Shown here: piece by piece, positions 1 to 10,655 of the stretch | How the letters are laid out: every line of letters begins with the position of its first letter | Numbering within the stretch: the stretch's first letter is position 1 | From: Notolepis coatsorum | Taxonomy: Eukaryota; Chordata; Actinopteri; Aulopiformes; Paralepididae | Direction of reading: 5' to 3' | Length of the DNA: 64,000 bases | Assembly: GCA_963971535.1 (NCBI GenBank) | Contig: OZ020585.1 | Coordinates: 159,348,568-159,412,567 of the forward strand | Position numbers and translations under genes: made by a program | Notes under the pieces: generated by a model | The model's input: only the letters and a program-made list of their open reading frames with translations | Databases searched by the model: none | Told to the model about the DNA's origin: nothing

Positions 1-1946
1 TCCTAGTCTTCATTCATAGAGCTAGTTATAGTCTTCATTCATAGAGCTAGTCCTAGTCTTCATTCATAGAGCTAGTTATAGTCTTCATTCATAGAGCTAG
101 TTATAGTCTTGATTCATAGAGCTAGTCCTAGTCTTCATTCATAGAGCTAGTTGTAGTCTTCATTCATAGAGCTAGTTGTAGTCTTCATTCATAGAGCTAG
201 TCCTAGTCTTCATTCATAGAGCTAGTCCTAGTCTTCATTCATATAAATAGTCCTAGTCTTCATTCATAGAGCTAGTTGTAGTCTTCATTCATATAGCTAG
301 TCCTAGTATTCATTCATAGAGCTAGTTGTAGTCTTCATTCATAGAGCTAGTCCTAGTCTTCATTCATAGACCTAGTCCTAGTCTTCATTCATAGAGCTAG
401 ATGTAGTCTTCATTCATAGAGCTAGTTGTAGTCTTCATTCATAGAGCTAGTCCTAGTCTTCATTCATAGAGCTAGTTGTAGTCTTCATTCATAGGGCTAG
501 TTGTAGTCTTCATTCATAGAGCTAGTCTTAGTCTTCATTCATAGAGCTAGTTGTAGTCTTCATATAGCTAGTTGTAGTCTTCATTCATAGAGCTAGTCCT
601 AGTCTTCATTGATAGAGCTAGTTGTAGTATTCATAGAGCTAGTTGTAGTCTTCATAGAGCTAGTTGTAGTCTTCATTCATAGAGCTAGTACTAGTCTTCA
701 TTCATAAAGCTAGTTGTAGTCTTCATTCATAGAGCTAGTCCTAGTCTTCATTCATAGAGCTAGTTGTAGTATTCATAGAGCTAGTTGTAGTCTTCATAGA
801 GCTAGTTGTAGTCTTCATTCATAGAGCTAGTCCTAGTCTTCATTCATAGAGCTAGTTGTAGTCTTCCTTCATAGAGCTAGTTGTAGTCTTCATTTATAGA
901 GCTAGTTGTAGTCTTCATTCATAGAGCTAGTGCTAGTCTTCATTCATAGAGCTAGTTGAAGTCTTCATTCATAGAACTAGTTATAGTCTTCATTCATAGA
1001 GCTAGTTATAGTCTTCATTCACAGAGTTAGTCCTAGTCTTCATTCATAGAGCTAGTTGTAGTCTTCATTCATAAGGCTAGTTGTAGTCTTCATTCATAGA
1101 GCTAGTTATAGTCTTCATTCATAGAGCTAGTCCTAGTCTTCATTCATAGAGCTAGTTGTAGTCTTCATTCATAGAGCTAGCTGTGGTCTTCATTCATAGA
1201 GCTAGTTATAGTCTTCATCCATAGAGCTAGTCCTAGTCTTCATTCATAGAGCTAGTTATAGTCTTCATTCATAGAGCTAGATATCGTCTTCATTCATAGA
1301 GATAGTCCTAGTCTTCATTCATATAGCTAGTTGTAGTCTTCATTCATAGAGCTAGTTGTAGTCTTCATTCATAGAGCTAGTTGTAGTCTTCATTCATAGA
1401 GCTAGTCCTAGTCTTCATTCATAGAGCTAGTCCTAGTCTTCATTCATATAAATAGTCCTAGTCTTCATTCATAGAGCTAGTTGTAGTCTTCATTCATATA
1501 GCTAGTCCTAGTATTCATTCATAGAGCTAGTTGTAGTCTTCATTCATAGAGCTAGTCCTAGTCTTCATTCATAGACCTAGTCCTAGTCTTCATTCATAGA
1601 GCTAGTTGTAGTCTTCATTCATAGAGCTAGCTGTAGTCTTCATTCATAGAGCTAGTCCTAGTCTTCATTCATAGAGCTAGTTGTAGTCTTCATTCATAGA
1701 GCTAGTTGTAGTCTTCATTCATATAGCTAGTTGTAGTCTTCATTCATAGAGCTAGTTGTAGTCTTCATTCATAGAGCTAGTTGTAGTATTCATTCATAGA
1801 GCTAGTCCTAGTCTTCATTCATAGAGCTAGTTGTAGTCTTCATAGAGCTAGTTGTAGTCTTCATATAGCTAGTTGTAGTATTCATTCATAGAGCTAGTCC
1901 TAGTCTTCATTCATAGAGCTAGTTGTAGTCTTCATTCATAGAGCTA
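1..1946. repeat. 25-bp satellite array, block 1 (runs off the left edge of the window)
   Basis: Uninterrupted head-to-tail 25-bp monomers. The core reads AGTCTTCATTCATAGAG followed by CTAG and a variable four-base block, mostly TTGT, TCCT or TTAT. Shortened 21-bp monomers, which lack one TTCA of the internal TTCATTCA, cluster near 555-800 and 1840-1880. The rarer monomer with ATATAAATAG occurs near 241 and again near 1446. Every frame is rapidly closed by TAG, so nothing here is coding. The block ends in GAGCTA directly against the first 508-bp element. Confidence 0.98.
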
Positions 1947-2454
1947 CCGTACTTTTCGCACTATAAGCCGCACCTGACTTTAAGCCGCAACAGCTAAATT
2001 GAATGATGTGTACATATATAAGCCGCACTGGACTATAAGCTGCATGTGTTTTAATGTTTAATTACCATATGTAAGGAGTGGAGCCTGCGGCTTAATTTGA
2101 CTCAACACGGGAAACCTCACCCGGCCCGGACACGGAAAGGATTGACAGATTGATTGCTCTTTCTCGATTCTGTGAGTGGTGGTGCATGGCCGTTCTTATG
2201 TTGAGCTTTAAGTTCCCACCTCTACAGATAATGACTCCCATTGGGACACAATACTGTCAGACAAATAACATTAACTCATTTACAAGTTGTATTAAGTTTA
2301 GCAAATAAGGGAACAGATAAATAACATTTCAATGCAGTAAAAAAAGCAATATTTCGATTTTCGGGTTTTGTCCACATATAAGCCGCACCGTTATATAAGC
2401 CGCAGGGTCGAAAGATGGGGAAAAAAGCCGCTGCTTATAGCCCGAAAAGTACGG
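1947..2454. mobile_element. 508-bp non-autonomous TIR transposon, copy 1
   Basis: The element begins CCGTACTTTTCGC and ends with the near inverse CGAAAAGTACGG. It lies between TA dinucleotides (1945-1946 and 2455-2456), consistent with a TA target-site duplication in the satellite sequence gagcTAgttg. It has no transposase ORF. The subterminal regions carry repeated AAGCCGCA motifs, four near the left end and two or three near the right. The middle holds an 18S rRNA fragment and about 180 bp of AT-rich sequence I do not recognise. This copy and copy 2 have CCCGAAAAG at the right end, where the others have TCCGAAAAG. A TA duplication would fit Tc1/mariner-like elements, but I do not assign a superfamily. 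Confidence 0.9.
2075..2198 (+). pseudogene. 18S rRNA fragment inside TIR element copy 1
   Basis: The segment starts GGAGTGGAGCCTGCGG and includes TTTGACTCAACACGGG, CCCGGCCCGGACACGG, GGATTGACAGATTGAT and GGTGGTGCATGGCCG, in the order and orientation of eukaryotic 18S rRNA. This is the 3' major domain, around helices 30-34, equivalent to roughly E. coli 16S positions 930-1070. From memory of vertebrate 18S I see about two substitutions in 124 bases (TGATT for TGATA, GTGAGTGG for GTGGGTGG). Homology stops abruptly on both sides. It is a captured relic of about 7% of the gene, not a functional rRNA. Confidence 0.92.
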
Positions 2455-5400
2455 TAGTTGTGGTCTTCATTCATAGAGCTAGTCCTAGTCTTCATTCATA
2501 TAGCTAGTTGTAGTCTTCATTCATAGAGCTAGTCCTAGTCTTCATTCATAGAGCTAGTCCTAGTCTTAATTCATAGAGCTAGTTGTAGTCTTCATTCATA
2601 GAGCTAATTGTAGTCTTCATTCATAGAGCTAGTTGTGGTCTTCATTCATAGAGCTAGTTGTAGTCTTCATTCATATAGCTAGTCCTAGTCTTCATTCATA
2701 GAGATAGTTGTAGTCTTCATTCATAGAGCTAGTTGTAGTCTTCATTCATAGAGCTAGTCTTGGTCTTCATTCATAGAGCTAGTCCTAGTCTGCATTCATA
2801 GAGCTAGTCCTAGTCTTCATTCATAGAGCTAGTTGTAGTCTTCATTCATAGAGCTAGTTGTAGTCTTCATTCATATATCTAGTTGTAGTCTTCATTCATA
2901 GAGCTAGTTGTGGTCTTCATTCATAGTGCTAGTTATAGTCTTCATTCATAAGGCTAGTTGTAGTCTTCATTCATAGAGCTAGTTGTAGTCTTCATTCATA
3001 GAGCTAGTCCTAGTCTTCATTCATAAGGCTAGTTGTAGTCTTCATTCATAGAGCTAGTTTTAGTCTTCATTCATAGAGCTAGTTGTAGTCTTCATTCATA
3101 AGGCTAGTTGTAGTCTTCATTCATAGAGCTAGTTATAGTCTTCATTCATAGAGCTAGTCCTAGTCTTCATTCATAGAGCTAGTTGTAGTCTTCATTCATA
3201 GAGCTAGCTGTGGTCTTCATTCATATAGCTAGTTATAGTCTTCATTCATAGAGCTAGTCCTAGTCTTCATTCATAGAGCTAGTTATAGTCTTCATTCATA
3301 GAGCTAGTTATAGTCTTCATTCATAGAGCTAGTCCTAGTCTTCATTCATAGAGCTAGTTATAGTCTTCATTCATAGAGCTAGTCCTAGTCTTCATTCATA
3401 GAGCTAGTTATAGTCTTCATTCATAGAGCTAGTTATAGTCTTGATTCATAGAGCTAGTCCTAGTCTTCATTCATAGAGCTAGTTGTAGTCTTCATTCATA
3501 GAGCTAGTTGTAGTCTTCATTCATAGAGCTAGTTGTAGTCTTCATTCATAGAGCTAGTCCTAGTCTTCATTCATAGAGCTAGTCCTAGTCTTCATTCATA
3601 TAAATAGTCCTAGTCTTCATTCATAGAGCTAGTTGTAGTCTTCATTCATATAGCTAGTCCTAGTATTCATTCATAGAGCTAGTTGTAGTCTTCATTCATA
3701 GAGCTAGTCCTAGTCTTCATTCATAGACCTAGTCCTAGTCTTCATTCATAGAGCTAGATGTAGTCTTCATTCATAGAGCTAGTTGTAGTCTTCATTCATA
3801 GAGCTAGTCCTAGTCTTCATTCATAGAGCTAGTTGTAGTCTTCATTCATAGGGCTAGTTGTAGTCTTCATTCATAGAGCTAGTCTTAGTCTTCATTCATA
3901 GAGCTAGTTGTAGTCTTCATATAGCTAGTTGTAGTCTTCATTCATAGAGCTAGTCCTAGTCTTCATTCATATAGCTAGTTGTAGTCTTCATTCATAGAGC
4001 TAGTCCTAGTCTTCATTCATAGAGCTAGTCCTAGTCTTAATTCATAGAGCTAGTTGTAGTCTTCATTCATAGAGCTAGTTGTAGTCTTCATTCATAGAGC
4101 TAGTTGTGGTCTTCATTCATAGAGCTAGTTGTAGTCTTCATTCATAGAGCTAGTCCTAGTCTTCATTCATAGAGATAGTTGTAGTCTTCATTCATAGAGC
4201 TAGTTGTAGTCTTCATTCATAGAGCTAGTCTTGGTCTTCATTCATAGAGCTAGTCCTAGTCTGCATTCATAGAGCTAGTCCTAGTCTTCATTCATAGAGC
4301 TAGTTGTAGTCTTCATTCATAGAGCTAGTTGTAGTCTTCATTCATAGATCTAGTTGTAGTCTTCATTCATAGAGCTAGTTGTGGTCTTCATTCATAGTGC
4401 TAGTTATAGTCTTCATTCATAAGGCTAGTTGTAGTCTTCATTCATAGAGCTAGTTGTAGTCTTCATTCATAGAGCTAGTCCTAGTCTTCATTCATAAGGC
4501 TAGTTGTAGTCTTCATTCATAGAGCTAGTTTTAGTCTTCATTCATAGAGCTAGTTGTAGTCTTCATTCATAAGGCTAGTTGTAGTCTTCATTCATAGAGC
4601 TAGTTATAGTCTTCATTCATAGAGCTAGTCCTAGTCTTCATTCATAGAGCTAGTTGTAGTCTTCATTCATAGAGCTAGCTGTGGTCTTCATTCATATAGC
4701 TAGTTATAGTCTTCATTCATAGAGCTAGTCCTAGTCTTCATTCATAGAGCTAGTTATAGTCTTCATTCATAGAGCTAGTTATAGTCTTCATTCATAGAGC
4801 TAGTCCTAGTCTTCATTCATAGAGCTAGTTATAGTCTTCATTCATAGAGCTAGTCCTAGTCTTCATTCATAGAGCTAGTTATAGTCTTCATTCATAGAGC
4901 TAGTTATAGTCTTGATTCATAGAGCTAGTCCTAGTCTTCATTCATAGAGCTAGTTGTAGTCTTCATTCATAGAGCTAGTTGTAGTCTTCATTCATAGAGC
5001 TAGTTGTAGTCTTCATTCATAGAGCTAGTCCTAGTCTTCATTCATAGAGCTAGTCCTAGTCTTCATTCATATAAATAGTCCTAGTCTTCATTCATAGAGC
5101 TAGTTGTAGTCTTCATTCATATAGCTAGTCCTAGTATTCATTCATAGAGCTAGTTGTAGTCTTCATTCATAGAGCTAGTCCTAGTCTTCATTCATAGACC
5201 TAGTCCTAGTCTTCATTCATAGAGCTAGATGTAGTCTTCATTCATAGAGCTAGTTGTAGTCTTCATTCATAGAGCTAGTCCTAGTCTTCATTCATAGAGC
5301 TAGTTGTAGTCTTCATTCATAGGGCTAGTTGTAGTCTTCATTCATAGAGCTAGTCTTAGTCTTCATTCATAGAGCTAGTTGTAGTCTTCATATAGCTAGT

Positions 5401-6257
5401 TGTAGTCTTCATTCATAGAGCTAGTCCTAGTCTTCATTGATAGAGCTAGTTGTAGTCTTAATTCATAGAGCTAGTACTAGTCTTCATTCATAAAGCTAGT
5501 TGTAGTCTTCATTCATAGAGCTAGTCCTAGTCTTCATTCATAGAGCTAGTTGTAGTATTCATAGAGCTAGTTGTAGTCTTCATAGAGCTAGTTGTAGTCT
5601 TCATTCATAGAGCTAGTCCTAGTCTTCATTCATAGAGCTAGTTGTAGTCTTCCTTCATAGAGCTAGTTGTAGTCTTCATTCATAGAGCTAGTTGTAGTCT
5701 TCATTCATAGAGCTAGTCCTAGTCTTCATTCATAGAGCTAGTCCTAGTCTTCATTCATATAAATAGTCCTAGTCTTCATTCATAGAGCTAGTTGTAGTCT
5801 TCATTCATATAGCTAGTCCTAGTATTCATTCATAGAGCTAGTTGTAGTCTTCATTCATAGAGCTAGTCCTAGTCTTCATTCATAGACCTAGTCCTAGTCT
5901 TCATTCATAGAGCTAGTTGTAGTCTTCATTCATAGAGCTAGCTGTAGTCTTCATTCATAGAGCTAGTCCTAGTCTTCATTCATAGAGCTAGTTGTAGTCT
6001 TCATTCATAGAGCTAGTTGTAGTCTTCATTCATATAGCTAGTTGTAGTCTTCATTCATAGAGCTAGTTGTAGTCTTCATTCATAGAGCTAGTTGTAGTAT
6101 TCATTCATAGAGCTAGTCCTAGTCTTCATTCATAGAGCTAGTTGTAGTCTTCATAGAGCTAGTTGTAGTCTTCATATAGCTAGTTGTAGTATTCATTCAT
6201 AGAGCTAGTCCTAGTCTTCATTCATAGAGCTAGTTGTAGTCTTCATTCATAGAGCTA
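2455..6257. repeat. 25-bp satellite array, block 2, with a 1.47-kb tandem duplication
   Basis: The same 25-bp monomers continue after copy 1. Rare monomer variants recur 1471 bp apart: TCTGCATTC at about 2790 and 4261, and GCTAGATG at 3753 and 5224. A segment of about 1.47 kb (about 2.5-5.4 kb) is therefore tandemly duplicated. The rest of the block (about 5.45-6.25 kb) repeats the variant order seen before copy 1, including the paired 21-bp monomers near 6150-6180, and ends in the same GAGCTA junction. Confidence 0.97.
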
Positions 6258-6765
6258 CCGTACTTTTCGCACTATAAGCCGCACCTGACTTTAAGCCGCA
6301 ACAGCTAAATTGAATGATGTGTACATATATAAGCCGCACTGGACTATAAGCCGCATGTGTTTTAATGTTTAATTACCATATATAAGGAGTGGAGCCTGCG
6401 GCTTAATTTGACTCAACACGGGAAACCTCACCCGGCCCGGACACGGAAAGGATTGACAGATTGATTGCTCTTTCTCGATTCTGTGAGTGGTGGTGCATGG
6501 CCGTTCTTATGTTGAGCTTTAAGTTCCCACCTCTACAGATAATGACTCCCATTGGGACACAATACTGTCAGACAAATAACATTAACTCATTTACAAGTTG
6601 TATTAAGTTTAGCAAATAAGGGAACAGATAAATAACATTTCAATGCAGTAAAAAAAGCAATATTTCGATTTTCGGGTTTTGTCCACATATAAGCCGCACC
6701 GTTATATAAGCCGCAGGGTCGAAAGATGGGGAAAAAAGCCGCTGCTTATAGCCCGAAAAGTACGG
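6258..6765. mobile_element. 508-bp non-autonomous TIR transposon, copy 2
   Basis: It is the same length and has the same ends and internal order as copy 1, with the same satellite phase on both sides. Differences are single bases, for example ATATATAAGG at 6378-6387 where other copies have ATATGTAAGG. It shares the CCCGAAAAG right end with copy 1. The identical flanks show it arose by duplication of the array, not by independent insertion. Confidence 0.9.
6386..6509 (+). pseudogene. 18S rRNA fragment inside TIR element copy 2
   Basis: The same 124-bp 3' major domain fragment as in copy 1, from GGAGTGGAGCCTGCGG to CATGGCCGTTCTTA, with the same two apparent substitutions from vertebrate 18S. 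Confidence 0.92.
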
Positions 6766-9700
6766 TAGTTGTGGTCTTCATTCATAGAGCTAGTCCTAGT
6801 CTTCATTCATATAGCTAGTTGTAGTCTTCATTCATAGAGCTAGTCCTAGTCTTCATTCATAGAGCTAGTCCTAGTCTTAATTCATAGAGCTAGTTGTAGT
6901 CTTCATTCATAGAGCTAGTTGTAGTCTTCATTCATAGAGCTAGTTGTGGTCTTCATTCATAGAGCTAGTTGTAGTCTTCATTCATAGAGCTAGTCCTAGT
7001 CTTCATTCATAGAGATAGTTGTAGTCTTCATTCATAGAGCTAGTTGTAGTCTTCATTCATAGAGCTAGTCTTGGTCTTCATTCATAGAGCTAGTCCTAGT
7101 CTGCATTCATAGAGCTAGTCCTAGTCTTCATTCATAGAGCTAGTTGTAGTCTTCATTCATAGAGCTAGTTGTAGTCTTCATTCATAGATCTAGTTGTAGT
7201 CTTCATTCATAGAGCTAGTTGTGGTCTTCATTCATAGTGCTAGTTATAGTCTTCATTCATAAGGCTAGTTGTAGTCTTCATTCATAGAGCTAGTTGTAGT
7301 CTTCATTCATAGAGCTAGTCCTAGTCTTCATTCATAAGGCTAGTTGTAGTCTTCATTCATAGAGCTAGTTTTAGTCTTCATTCATAGAGCTAGTTATAGT
7401 CTTCATTCATAGAGCTAGTCCTAGTCTTCATTCATAGAGCTAGTTGTAGTCTTCATTCATAGAGCTAGCTGTGGTCTTCATTCATATAGCTAGTTATAGT
7501 CTTCATTCATAGAGCTAGTCCTAGTCTTCATTCATAGAGCTAGTTATAGTCTTCATTCATAGAGCTAGTCCTAGTCTTCATTCATAGAGCTAGTTATAGT
7601 CTTCATTCATAGAGCTAGTCCTAGTCTTCATTCATAGAGCTAGTTATAGTCTTCATTCATAGAGCTAGTTATAGTCTTCATTCATAGAGCTAGTCCTAGT
7701 CTTCATTCATAGAGCTAGTTGTAGTCTTCATTCATAGAGCTAGTTGTAGTCTTCATTCATAGAGCTAGTTGTAGTCTTCATTCATAGAGCTAGTCCTAGT
7801 CTTCATTCATAGAGCTAGTCCTAGTCTTCATTCATATAAATAGTCCTAGTCTTCATTCATAGAGCTAGTTGTAGTCTTCATTCATATAGCTAGTCCTAGT
7901 ATTCATTCATAGAGCTAGTCCTAGTCTTCATTCATAGAGCTAGTTGTAGTCTTCATTCATAGAGCTAGTTGTAGTCTTCATTCATAGATCTAGTTGTAGT
8001 CTTCATTCATAGAGCTAGTTGTGGTCTTCATTCATAGTGCTAGTTATAGTCTTCATTCATAAGGCTAGTTGTAGTCTTCATTCATAGAGCTAGTTGTAGT
8101 CTTCATTCATAGAGCTAGTCCTAGTCTTCATTCATAAGGCTAGTTGTAGTCTTCATTCATAGAGCTAGTTTTAGTCTTCATTCATAGAGCTAGTTGTAGT
8201 CTTCATTCATAAGGCTAGTTGTAGTCTTCATTCATAGAGCTAGTTATAGTCTTCATTCATAGAGCTAGTCCTAGTCTTCATTCATAGAGCTAGTTGTAGT
8301 CTTCATTCATAGAGCTAGCTGTGGTCTTCATTCATATAGCTAGTTATAGTCTTCATTCATAGAGCTAGTCCTAGTCTTCATTCATAGAGCTAGTTATAGT
8401 CTTCATTCATAGAGCTAGTTATAGTCTTCATTCATAGAGCTAGTCCTAGTCTTCATTCATAGAGCTAGTTATAGTCTTCATTCATAGAGCTAGTCCTAGT
8501 CTTCATTCATAGAGCTAGTTATAGTCTTCATTCATAGAGCTAGTTATAGTCTTGATTCATAGAGCTAGTCCTAGTCTTCATTCATAGAGCTAGTTGTAGT
8601 CTTCATTCATAGAGCTAGTTGTAGTCTTCATTCATAGAGCTAGTTGTAGTCTTCATTCATAGAGCTAGTCCTAGTCTTCATTCATAGAGCTAGTCCTAGT
8701 CTTCATTCATATAAATAGTCCTAGTCTTCATTCATAGAGCTAGTTGTAGTCTTCATTCATATAGCTAGTCCTAGTATTCATTCATAGAGCTAGTTGTAGT
8801 CTTCATTCATAGAGCTAGTCCTAGTCTTCATTCATAGACCTAGTCCTAGTCTTCATTCATAGAGCTAGATGTAGTCTTCATTCATAGAGCTAGTTGTAGT
8901 CTTCATTCATAGAGCTAGTCCTAGTCTTCATTCATAGAGCTAGTTATAGTCTTCATTCATAGGGCTAGTTGTAGTCTTCATTCATAGAGCTAGTCTTAGT
9001 CTTCATTCATATAGCTAGTTGTAGTCTTCATATAGCTAGTTGTAGTCTTCATTCATAGAGCTAGTCCTAGTCTTCATTGATAGAGCTAGTTGTAGTCTTA
9101 ATTCATAGAGCTAGTACTAGTCTTCATTCATAAAGCTAGTTGTAGTCTTCATTCATAGAGCTAGTCCTAGTCTTCATTCATAGAGCTAGTTGTAGTATTC
9201 ATAGAGCTAGTTGTAGTCTTCATAGAGCTAGTTGTAGTCTTCATTCATAGAGCTAGTCCTAGTCTTCATTCATAGAGCTAGTTGTAGTCTTCCTTCATAG
9301 AGCTAGTTGTAGTCTTCATTTATAGAGCTAGTTGTAGTCTTCATTCATAGAGCTAGTGCTAGTCTTCATTCATAGAGCTAGTTGAAGTCTTCATTCATAG
9401 AACTAGTTATAGTCTTCATTCATAGAGCTAGTTATAGTCTTCATTCACAGAGTTAGTCCTAGTCTTCATTCATAGAGCTAGTTGTAGTCTTCATTCATAA
9501 GGCTAGTTGTAGTCTTCATTCATAGAGCTAGTTATAGTCTTCATTCATAGAGCTAGTCCTAGTCTTCATTCATAGAGCTAGTTGTAGTCTTCATTCATAG
9601 AGCTAGCTGTGGTCTTCACTCATAGAGCTAGTTATAGTCTTCATCCATAGAGCTAGTCCTAGTCTTCATTCATATAGCTAGTTGTAGTCTTCATTCATAT

Positions 9701-10147
9701 AGCTAGTCCTAGTATTCATTCATAGAGCTAGTTGTAGTCTTCATTCATAGAGCTAGTCCTAGTCTTCATTCATAGACCTAGTCCTAGTCTTCATTCATAG
9801 AGCTAGTTGTAGTCTTCATTCATAGAGCTAGCTGTAGTCTTCATTCATAGAGCTAGTCCTAGTCTTCATTCATAGAGCTAGTTGTAGTCTTCATTCATAG
9901 AGCTAGTTGTAGTCTTCATTCATATAGCTAGTTGTAGTCTTCATTCATAGAGCTAGTTGTAGTCTTCATTCATAGAGCTAGTTGTAGTATTCATTCATAG
10001 AGCTAGTCCTAGTCTTCATTCATAGAGCTAGTTGTAGTCTTCATAGAGCTAGTTGTAGTCTTCATATAGCTAGTTGTAGTATTCATTCATAGAGCTAGTC
10101 CTAGTCTTCATTCATAGAGCTAGTTGTAGTCTTCATTCATAGAGCTA
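6766..10147. repeat. 25-bp satellite array, block 3, with a ~0.8-kb internal duplication
   Basis: 25-bp monomers throughout. The variant monomer with CATAGATC occurs near 7187 and 7987, exactly 800 bp apart, and the monomers that follow repeat in the same order, so a local duplication lies within 7.1-8.3 kb. CACAGAG and CATCCATAG variants appear near 9445 and 9650. The left flank of the next element again contains two consecutive 21-bp monomers. Confidence 0.97.
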
Positions 10148-10655
10148 CCGTACTTTTCGCACTATAAGCCGCACCTGACTTTAAGCCGCAACAGCTAAAT
10201 TGAATGATGTGTACATATATAAGCCGCACTGGACTATAAGCCGCACGTGTTTTAATGTTTAATTACCATATGTAAGGAGTGGAGCCTGCGGCTTAATTTG
10301 ACTCAACACGGGAAACCTCACCCGGCCCGGACACGGAAAGGATTGACAGATTGATTGCTCTTTCTCGATTCTGTGAGTGGTGGTGCATGGCCGTTCTTAT
10401 GTTGAGCTTTAAGTTCCCACCTCTACAGATAATGACTCCCATTGGGACACAATACTGTCAGACAAATAACATTAACTCATTTACAAGTTGTATTAAGTTT
10501 AGCAAATAAGGGAACAGATAAATAACATTTCAATGCAGTAAAAAAAGCAATATTTCGATTTTCGGGTTTTGTCCACATATAAGCCGCACCGTTATATAAG
10601 CCGCAGGGTCGAAAGATGGGGAAAAAAGCCGCTGCTTATAGTCCGAAAAGTACGG
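10148..10655. mobile_element. 508-bp non-autonomous TIR transposon, copy 3
   Basis: Same ends, length and TA flanks as copies 1 and 2, with the right end reading TCCGAAAAG. It has GCCGCACGTG where most copies have GCCGCATGTG. The right flank matches the other copies for only about 100 bp and then switches to a different monomer order near 10750, which suggests a recombination breakpoint in the satellite. Confidence 0.9.
10276..10399 (+). pseudogene. 18S rRNA fragment inside TIR element copy 3
   Basis: A 124-bp fragment of the 18S 3' major domain, identical in extent to the other copies and read on the plus strand. Confidence 0.92.

Noticed and set aside
1-1946. CENP-B box or other known centromere protein site in the satellite
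   Set aside because: The monomer consensus has no CG and no TTCG...CGGG pattern, so I see no support for a CENP-B-like box.
1-1946. Protein encoded by the satellite, since 75 bp is three monomers and 25 codons
   Set aside because: The monomer contains TAG at several positions in different phases, so every frame is closed within a few monomers.
2075-2198. Functional rRNA gene
   Set aside because: Only about 124 bp of 18S is present, with sharp ends inside a transposon and no adjacent rDNA sequence.
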